Position numbers and translations under genes: made by a program
Shown here: piece by piece, positions 59,166-64,000 of the stretch
Layout: the number at the start of each line of letters is the position of its first letter
Position numbering within the stretch: position 1 is the stretch's first letter
The notes under the pieces: model-generated
The model's database searches: none
What the model was told of the DNA's origin: nothing
Seen by the model: only the letters and a program-made list of their open reading frames with translations
Source of the DNA: Paenibacillus lemnae
GTDB taxonomy: Bacteria; Bacillota; Bacilli; Paenibacillales; Paenibacillaceae
Assembly: GCF_012933385.1 (NCBI RefSeq)
Contig: NZ_JABBPN010000010.1
Span: forward strand, 100,634 to 164,633
Direction of reading: 5' to 3'
DNA: 64,000 bases

Positions 59166-60383
59166 CTATGCTGCACTGCCTTCTTTTCGCTTCTTGGCAT
59201 ATTCGGCTGTGGCGGTGAATAGTGCATCCGAGGAGGAATTCAGCGCCGTCTCGCACGAGTCCTGCAAAACCCCGATGATGAAGCCTACGCCAACGACCTG
59301 CATGGCAATATCGTTAGAGATTCCAAACAAGCTGCACGCAAGCGGGATCAGCAGCAGCGAGCCGCCAGCTACTCCAGATGCACCCGTGGCAGAAACAGCC
59401 GCCAGGATGCTGAGAATCAGTGCCGTACCAAAATCCACCTGGATACCCAGGGTGTTCACCGCTGCTAAAGTCAATACAGAGATGGTGACCGCAGCACCGG
59501 CCATGTTAATCGTTGCTCCTAGTGGAATGGATACAGAATAGGTGTCCTTGTCCAGCCCCAGCTTCTCACACAGCCTCATATTGACCGGTATATTAGCAGC
59601 AGAACTCCGTGTGAAAAATGCGGTAATCCCGCTCTCCCTCAAACATTGAAACACGAGAGGATACGGATTTCGGCGGATATTCAGAAATACGATCAATGGA
59701 TTCATGACCAGTGCAGTAAACACCATGCATCCCACCAGAACAAGAATGAGCTGGCCGTAATCCAGCAAGGAGGAAAGCCCGTTCGACGTAATCGAATCAA
59801 AGATCAGACCCATAATCCCGAGCGGAGCAAACTGGATGATCCATCCCACGATTTGAGATACAGCATCCGAGCCTTGGGTCAGCAGGCTTTTTGTCGTATC
59901 GTTCGCTTTTCTTAGAGCCACCCCAAGCAGGATAGCCCAAGCCAGAATACCGATAAAGTTGGCGTTCATCAGGGCATTCACCGGATTATCGACCACACTA
60001 AGCAGAAGACTCTCAAGTACCTGGGCAATTCCTTCAGGCGGAGCCAGATCCTGCGATCCTGTCACGAGTGACAAATGAACCGGGAAAATAAAACTTGCTC
60101 CTACAGCAATCAGTCCGGCTAAAAAAGTACTGACTCCATATAGAACTATAATTCGTTTCATATTGGTTTGGCTGCCCTGTCTATGGCTGGATATGGCAGA
60201 TATAACGAGCAGCAGGACCAGTACAGGAGCTACCGCTTTTAGTGCCGACACAAACAGAGAGCCAAAAATGGTTATTCCGGCTGCACCGGGAACGCTGAGG
60301 GCCAGAATGATCCCCACGATTATGCCTAACAAAATTCTTTTGACCAGACTGATTTGATTCCACTTCCGCAATGCGGTTCTCAT
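59166..60383 (-). CDS. sstT: Serine/threonine:Na+ symporter, DAACS family
   Basis: 405 residues with about nine helices and hairpin loops. '[20 protein letters not shown]' and '[17 protein letters not shown]' are the HP1 and TM7 substrate and Na+ binding blocks, in the variant typical of SstT rather than glutamate or C4-dicarboxylate carriers. GGAGGAATATC precedes the ATG. Single-gene unit with its own terminator. The function as Na+-driven serine/threonine uptake is by family. Confidence 0.9.
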   Translation of the reverse strand: MRTALRKWNQISLVKRILLGIIVGIILALSVPGAAGITIFGSLFVSALKAVAPVLVLLLVISAISSHRQGSQTNMKRIIVLYGVSTFLAGLIAVGASFIFPVHLSLVTGSQDLAPPEGIAQVLESLLLSVVDNPVNALMNANFIGILAWAILLGVALRKANDTTKSLLTQGSDAVSQIVGWIIQFAPLGIMGLIFDSITSNGLSSLLDYGQLILVLVGCMVFTALVMNPLIVFLNIRRNPYPLVFQCLRESGITAFFTRSSAANIPVNMRLCEKLGLDKDTYSVSIPLGATINMAGAAVTISVLTLAAVNTLGIQVDFGTALILSILAAVSATGASGVAGGSLLLIPLACSLFGISNDIAMQVVGVGFIIGVLQDSCETALNSSSDALFTATAEYAKKRKEGSAA

Positions 60384-60520
60384 GATATTCCTCCGGATGT
60401 GTTGATATGTTTAGCGCAATGGTGTACTGCCCCAACGCTGTAGTGAGGCATAGCGTTAGTTTATCATGGATATGTATCCTTGTGCAGGACTGGGAAATTT
60501 TTCACATCCTTTGAAGCAGA

Positions 60521-60930
60521 TCAATGAACTATCCATAATTCTGCTGTAAAACGGTAGAACGCCAAGGCACCTTCTCTGGCTTCCTTTGCCGTATTGAAAC
60601 GGGCAGACAGACTGGCCAGAATATTCACGCCGCTGTTGAATTCCTTCAGCGCACGATACCCGCACTTAAAGTAAATTCGTATATGTCCCTTCTGCTTCTC
60701 TGTCTTCAGCAGCTTGATTATCCCAATCTCCCCCGTGGCAGTCACATGTGTGCCGCCGCAGGCGTTATATTCAACTCCATCGATCTCCACAATGCGGATG
60801 TTCTCTGTCACCTTCGGCTGCTAGTCTCCTCAAGGACGAGATAACATCCGTCCTCCCGTTCCAGCCTGTGTGTAATCGAAGTATCCCATTCCCGAATATA
60901 AGCAGAGTCGTTGTATAGCTTTTTCGTCAT
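60521..60930 (-). pseudogene. AlaX-type alanyl-tRNA editing protein with internal deletion
   Basis: From ATG 60930 the frame reads MTKKLYNDSAYIREWDTSIT and LEREDGCYLVLEET, the start of AlaX-like deacylases, then breaks at about 60815-60828. Beyond it another frame has PKVTENIRIVEIDG, the zinc-binding 'NACGGTH' and 'GEIGIIKLLKTEKQKGHIRI', the end of the editing domain. Roughly 150 residues, including the HxxxH zinc site, are missing, and the C-terminal domain is cut short after 'RFNTAKEA'. AlaX proteins hydrolyse mischarged Ser/Gly-tRNA(Ala); this copy cannot. Its ATG overlaps the stop of the SDR gene (ATGA). Confidence 0.8.
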
Positions 60931-61802
60931 TGTATGTATCCTCGCTGTTCTATAGTCTTTAGATTAGGAATACCCACTTGTTTGCAGCTCCACTCCCACA
61001 AGCGTTCCGCCTCCTGTTTGTTTTGGGCTTTGGGTTTAAGCTGCTGTATTTTTTTGCGGTAAAAATACTGCCCTGTGGTACCTGCAAGTTCAGGTGCCAG
61101 TGACAAATACAGCGCTGTTTCAGCTCCCTGCTGTGGTGTGAGAAAGAACGGCTTCAGCATGTTCAGCACGGTTTTGCCAAAGCCAGTATCCCGGTTTACC
61201 CCGATCTGGGTCGCCACGGCGCCGGGGTGGACGCAGTTCGCCGTGACCTTGGTGCCATGAAGTCTCGCCGCCAGCTCCCGTGTGAACAGCACATTAGCCA
61301 GCTTCGATTGAGCATAGGCTCTAATGGCATTGAAACCGCGGCTCAGGAACGGATCATCAAAATGAATTTTTCCAGCTTTATAAGCGCCCGATGCCACCGT
61401 GACGACCCGCCCCTGCTCTGCCGCGAGCAGCGGGTCAAGCAGCAGATTCGTCAACAGGAAATGCCCAAGGTGGTTTACCCCCAAGTCCATCTCGAAACCA
61501 TCTGTTGTCTCTTTGCGGCGGGTCATGACAACCCCGGCATTGTTCAGCAGCACATCCAGCACAGGGTACTTCTCTTGAAATTCACTTACAAACCGGCGGA
61601 TGCTGGACAAGTCCCCCAGATCGCACAGCATCAGTTCTATTTTATCAGAGCCGCTGTGCTCCTTTGCCTCATTCAAGGCAGCTTCTCCCCGTTCCTTGCT
61701 TCGGCAGGCCATGATGACCCGCACACCCTGCTTCGCCAGCTCTATCGTCGATGCCAGGCCCATGCCTGAATTGGCTCCCGTAATGACTGCAATCTTTTCC
61801 AA
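60927..61802 (-). CDS. SDR-family oxidoreductase (retinol-dehydrogenase-like)
   Basis: 291 residues from TTG 61802, preferred because AGGAAGGAG is 8 nt upstream; an ATG at 61847 overlaps the previous stop but lacks a site. TGANSGMGLA is the coenzyme loop, 'NNAGVVMTRR', 'VNHLGHFLLTNLL' and the active site 'YAQSKLANVLF' are all present. Its long-helix C-terminus resembles retinol dehydrogenase and WW-oxidoreductase-type SDRs. The substrate is unknown. It follows the alpha/beta hydrolase gene and precedes the AlaX relic, in one transcription unit. Confidence 0.9.
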   Translation of the reverse strand: MEKIAVITGANSGMGLASTIELAKQGVRVIMACRSKERGEAALNEAKEHSGSDKIELMLCDLGDLSSIRRFVSEFQEKYPVLDVLLNNAGVVMTRRKETTDGFEMDLGVNHLGHFLLTNLLLDPLLAAEQGRVVTVASGAYKAGKIHFDDPFLSRGFNAIRAYAQSKLANVLFTRELAARLHGTKVTANCVHPGAVATQIGVNRDTGFGKTVLNMLKPFFLTPQQGAETALYLSLAPELAGTTGQYFYRKKIQQLKPKAQNKQEAERLWEWSCKQVGIPNLKTIEQRGYIQ

Positions 61803-61843
61803 CCCCAGCACTCCTTCCTGTGATATGTATGAGAAAACTCTCT

Positions 61844-62794
61844 TCATGTATGTAATAAACTCCTGACGGCTTCAATCACGCTCTGAGGCTGATAAATTTG
61901 AATGGAATGCCAGCTTTCTTCAACTATGATTTGCCGGGTACGCTGGGTGAGATCCAGCAGTTTCTTCTGGTCCTGTTTCCACTCATCACTTTGTTTTCCT
62001 GCAGTTAAGACAATCACGGGCAGATCTGGGTGTAAGGGTGATGCTTTTTTAAGCTGCTCTGCGCTTTCTTCTGTACACAATATTTCGGAATACGCAGCTT
62101 GAAAAGCGTTGTTTCTTCGGCCCAGGGAAGTCACTGTTTTTTGAATATGTGAAGGCAGCCGGTTGGCTCCTATATGTCTTTTGATCAAACGCGGCAGACC
62201 AATGGGAGATAGGATATAACCGAGCCTCGACAATTTCAAAACACTTCTACGCTCTTTTATCCGCCTATGGTCCATTTTCTCTGCATCATACCGATCTTCA
62301 TGTACCGCATCCACCAGCATCAGTCCTGTGACTTCCTCTGGATATAGACTAGCGAATAACTTCATCATCATTCCCCCGTAGGAATGACCCACCAGAATAT
62401 AAGGGGGTTTTAAACGGAGTTCACTTAATAGCAATCGAAGATCTTCTACATATTGTCTGCAGGTTGGCTTCTCCATCGGTGTAGTACTCCAGCCGAAACC
62501 GGCACGATCATAAGATAGCACCTGTGTATGCTTGGACAGCTCCGGCTGGACCAGGGACCAGTCTAATGAACAGCCTCCCATGCCTGATTCCAGTATAACT
62601 GTTGGCGTATGGGGCTTAGGTTCACCTGAAACTACGGCATGCAGCTGGGTATCACCGATCGAGACAAGCTTCCCTGACGGTTTGTGCTGCTTCCACTGAT
62701 AACCGCTTACAGCGGTTTGACTGAAGGTGAGCGGAAGGCCCGCTATCGAAACAGCGAGTCGAAGGCTTTTATCTATAAACGAGATGTGTGTCAT
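61844..62794 (-). CDS. Alpha/beta hydrolase
   Basis: 316 residues. The N-terminal ~25 residues are moderately hydrophobic ('LRLAVSIAGLPLTF'). The fold is clear: 'LESGMGGCSLDW' as oxyanion loop region, 'VLSYDRAGFGWS', nucleophile 'VGHSYGGMMM' (GHSYGG), an acid around 'LVDAVHEDRYD' and the His in 'VEESWHSIQIYQP'. This is the pattern of proline-iminopeptidase or haloperoxidase-type hydrolases. Substrate unknown. Stop overlaps the possible upstream ATG of the SDR gene. Confidence 0.88.
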   Translation of the reverse strand: MTHISFIDKSLRLAVSIAGLPLTFSQTAVSGYQWKQHKPSGKLVSIGDTQLHAVVSGEPKPHTPTVILESGMGGCSLDWSLVQPELSKHTQVLSYDRAGFGWSTTPMEKPTCRQYVEDLRLLLSELRLKPPYILVGHSYGGMMMKLFASLYPEEVTGLMLVDAVHEDRYDAEKMDHRRIKERRSVLKLSRLGYILSPIGLPRLIKRHIGANRLPSHIQKTVTSLGRRNNAFQAAYSEILCTEESAEQLKKASPLHPDLPVIVLTAGKQSDEWKQDQKKLLDLTQRTRQIIVEESWHSIQIYQPQSVIEAVRSLLHT

Positions 62795-62954
62795 CTATTT
62801 TCCCCCATTATTTGTTGAATTCGGCAGCCTTCTCACGATGTTATTGTTCTACATGGATGTCGATGGACAACAAGTCCTCCGCAGTTTCCTGCAAATACCG
62901 GGATGGTACAGTAAATGCTCATACCTCAACGAGCTGAACACAAACTTTTAGCGT

Positions 62955-63563
62955 TTACGCTTTGGTCGGGCTTTGCTCTGAGTCAATTTCTCTTTTCATA
63001 TAGTTTAGAAAGTTTATTAGTTGTTCTTGATTAAGGTTTAACGAGTTCCGTTCATCCGTATACCTCACAAGGCACTGTGAGACGATGGAATCCATGTAGA
63101 AGTGTTTGTCTACAGGCTTGATTATGCTTTTAATAGGCTTCCCAAAAAGGACAACTCCACGATGATAGGTAATCATAAAATGAGCGGCCAAGTCGGGATC
63201 TTGATAACTGCCGCACAAATAATTCTCGTCTGTACGATACTTCTCTTTATGAAAAGAAGAATAATGAAATTCAAAAGGTGTCGGATATTCAAATTGATCC
63301 GCGTACGTTTTCAACACAATGCTTAACTCAAAGCCTTTGACCAGCTTCATCTCATCTTCGAGCTGGATTAATTTCAGGGCAATGCCTTTATAAATCTCGA
63401 TCGGCTGCTTTTCCCCAATGATAACTAAAATATCAATATCGCTTTGTGCGGGATTAAACCCTCCCATTGCCATTGATCCATGCAGGTAGATTCCTGCGAC
63501 CGAATTCGATAACGCATCTCTTAGAAGAGAGGTTACCTGGTCCAAAACTGCTTGTTGATTCAT
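62955..63563 (-). CDS. Aminoglycoside-nucleotidyltransferase-like protein, shortened C-terminus
   Basis: 202 residues. 'GIYLHGSMAMGGFNPAQSDIDILVII' (in two pieces here: GS-x3-GG and SDIDILV) is the nucleotidyltransferase fold with its two metal-binding Asp; 'TPFEFHYSSFHKEKYRTDEN' and 'DLAAHFMITYHRGVVLFGKP' follow ANT(9)/AadA-like enzymes. Those are about 255-280 residues long with a C-terminal helical DUF4111 domain; here it changes after 'YMDSIV' into the polar sequence 'DERNSLNLNQEQLINFLNYM' and stops. The substrate-binding part is thus cut or replaced, so antibiotic modification is doubtful. It lies next to an IS30-family element. Confidence 0.75.
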   Translation of the reverse strand: MNQQAVLDQVTSLLRDALSNSVAGIYLHGSMAMGGFNPAQSDIDILVIIGEKQPIEIYKGIALKLIQLEDEMKLVKGFELSIVLKTYADQFEYPTPFEFHYSSFHKEKYRTDENYLCGSYQDPDLAAHFMITYHRGVVLFGKPIKSIIKPVDKHFYMDSIVSQCLVRYTDERNSLNLNQEQLINFLNYMKREIDSEQSPTKA

Positions 63564-63645
63564 TTGGTTGTCTCCTCAACGCTTTTTTGTGCGCTGTCAT
63601 TAATGGATCTCCACGTATCAGTTCTTTTTTATATGACAGATTGTA

Positions 63646-64000
63646 ATATGAAGTGCGACACCTAAAAAGAAATAGCCCATGGGAACGATTCGTGTAGAAT
63701 GAAGTTACCACACACCATTCACACAAGGAGAATCATCCCATGAGTTACACTCATCTTAGCATAAACGAACGCAGCCAACTAGAACTATTGTTACGGTTGG
63801 GATGGTCGAACCGTGCCATCGGAAAAGAATTGGGCCGACATCATTCTGCCATCGCGAGAGAACGGATACGTGGAGGCGCAGATGGAACGTATAGGGCGGA
63901 GCAGGCCCAAAGGGCTTACATGGAACGCCGGTTGTCTTGTAAACCTGCGGGAAAGCTGACTTCGGAGCTGGCTCAAGAGCTCGAAGCAAAGCTTGCGCTA
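63646..64000 (+). mobile_element. IS30-family insertion sequence, left end (continues past the window)
   Basis: An IS30-type transposase begins at 63740. The noncoding stretch in front of it contains ATGAAGTGCGACACCTAAA (63648-63666), which looks like a terminal repeat. The right end is outside the window, so the boundary is approximate. Confidence 0.6.
63740..64000 (+). CDS. IS30-family transposase, N-terminal part (cut by window edge)
   Basis: The first 87 codons read MSYTHLSINERSQLELLLRL, followed by GWSNRAIGKELGRHHSAIAR, which is the N-terminal HTH_38 of IS30 transposases that recognises the ends of the element. The DDE catalytic domain lies beyond the window. AAGGAG lies 9 nt before the ATG. 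The gene is the only mobile-element gene seen in this window. Confidence 0.85.
   Translation, partial: MSYTHLSINERSQLELLLRLGWSNRAIGKELGRHHSAIARERIRGGADGTYRAEQAQRAYMERRLSCKPAGKLTSELAQELEAKLAL

Noticed and set aside
60435..60460. AACGCT/AGCGTT inverted repeat upstream of sstT as a riboswitch or terminator
   Set aside because: Stem of only 6 bp, no T-run, and no riboswitch pattern could be followed.
1..64000. rRNA, tRNA, CRISPR arrays, prophage modules, replication origin
   Set aside because: Looked for on both strands; no cloverleaf, regular spaced repeats, phage structural genes or DnaA-box clusters were seen.

Overview
The window looks like a piece of a Paenibacillus-type chromosome (Bacillota, moderate GC, strong GGAGG ribosome binding sites). 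The reasons are two sugar ABC systems paired with YesM/YesN-type sensor kinases and AraC-type response regulators, a very large surface protein with three S-layer homology domains, a trehalose PTS operon, and many orphan GNAT, DinB, SDR and MFS genes. I found no rRNA, tRNA or CRISPR array. Most genes lie on the minus strand.

Layout. 1-6.2 kb: a glycosyltransferase cut by the window edge, a three-gene operon (zinc-ribbon protein, TIGR01777 epimerase, STM3941-like protein), an LmrA-like repressor/drug-efflux pair whose repressor seems to start at CTG, and a lipoprotein/GNAT pair. 6.2-12.1 kb: one ~1,960-residue lamin-tail/metallophosphoesterase/SLH surface protein, split by a single in-frame TGA. 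12.3-17 kb: trehalose operon treA-treP-treR with TreR-type operators in and around its promoter. 17-20.2 kb: a five-PAS hybrid histidine kinase. 20.5-27.1 kb: small accessory genes (GRP sugar transporter, VOC protein, lipoproteins, DUF4275, P-loop kinase with a 29-bp tandem duplication at its start, an SDR/MarR pair with an operator, a chemotaxis receptor) and two GNAT relics.

27.3-34.4 kb: the least familiar part. A MerR/GyrI-like regulator is divergent from an MFS transporter plus an unusual alpha/beta hydrolase. A second module follows with another MFS transporter (frameshifted), an HSL-type esterase and a paralogue of the unusual hydrolase. Each module has a promoter with a 19-bp spacer, and the two share a nearly identical 21-bp dyad, so one MerR protein probably controls both.

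34.5-46.5 kb: a locus for intracellular breakdown of uronic-acid oligosaccharides (GH88, heparinase II/III-like, DUF2264, ABC importer, divergent YesMN pair). 46.5-50.1 kb: GNAT, TmrB-like, DinB, a frameshifted methyltransferase and a lipoprotein. 50.2-59 kb: a second sugar locus (LacI, YesM, YesN, two permeases, GH113-like glycosidase, binding protein) in which an 18-bp motif recurs upstream of the permeases and of the binding protein. 59-64 kb: SstT-like symporter, an AlaX relic with a large internal deletion, an SDR, an alpha/beta hydrolase, a shortened aminoglycoside nucleotidyltransferase-like gene and the left end of an IS30-family element.

Several genes are broken by single-base changes, two of them in A/T runs. 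These may be real decay or sequence errors, and I flag them separately.
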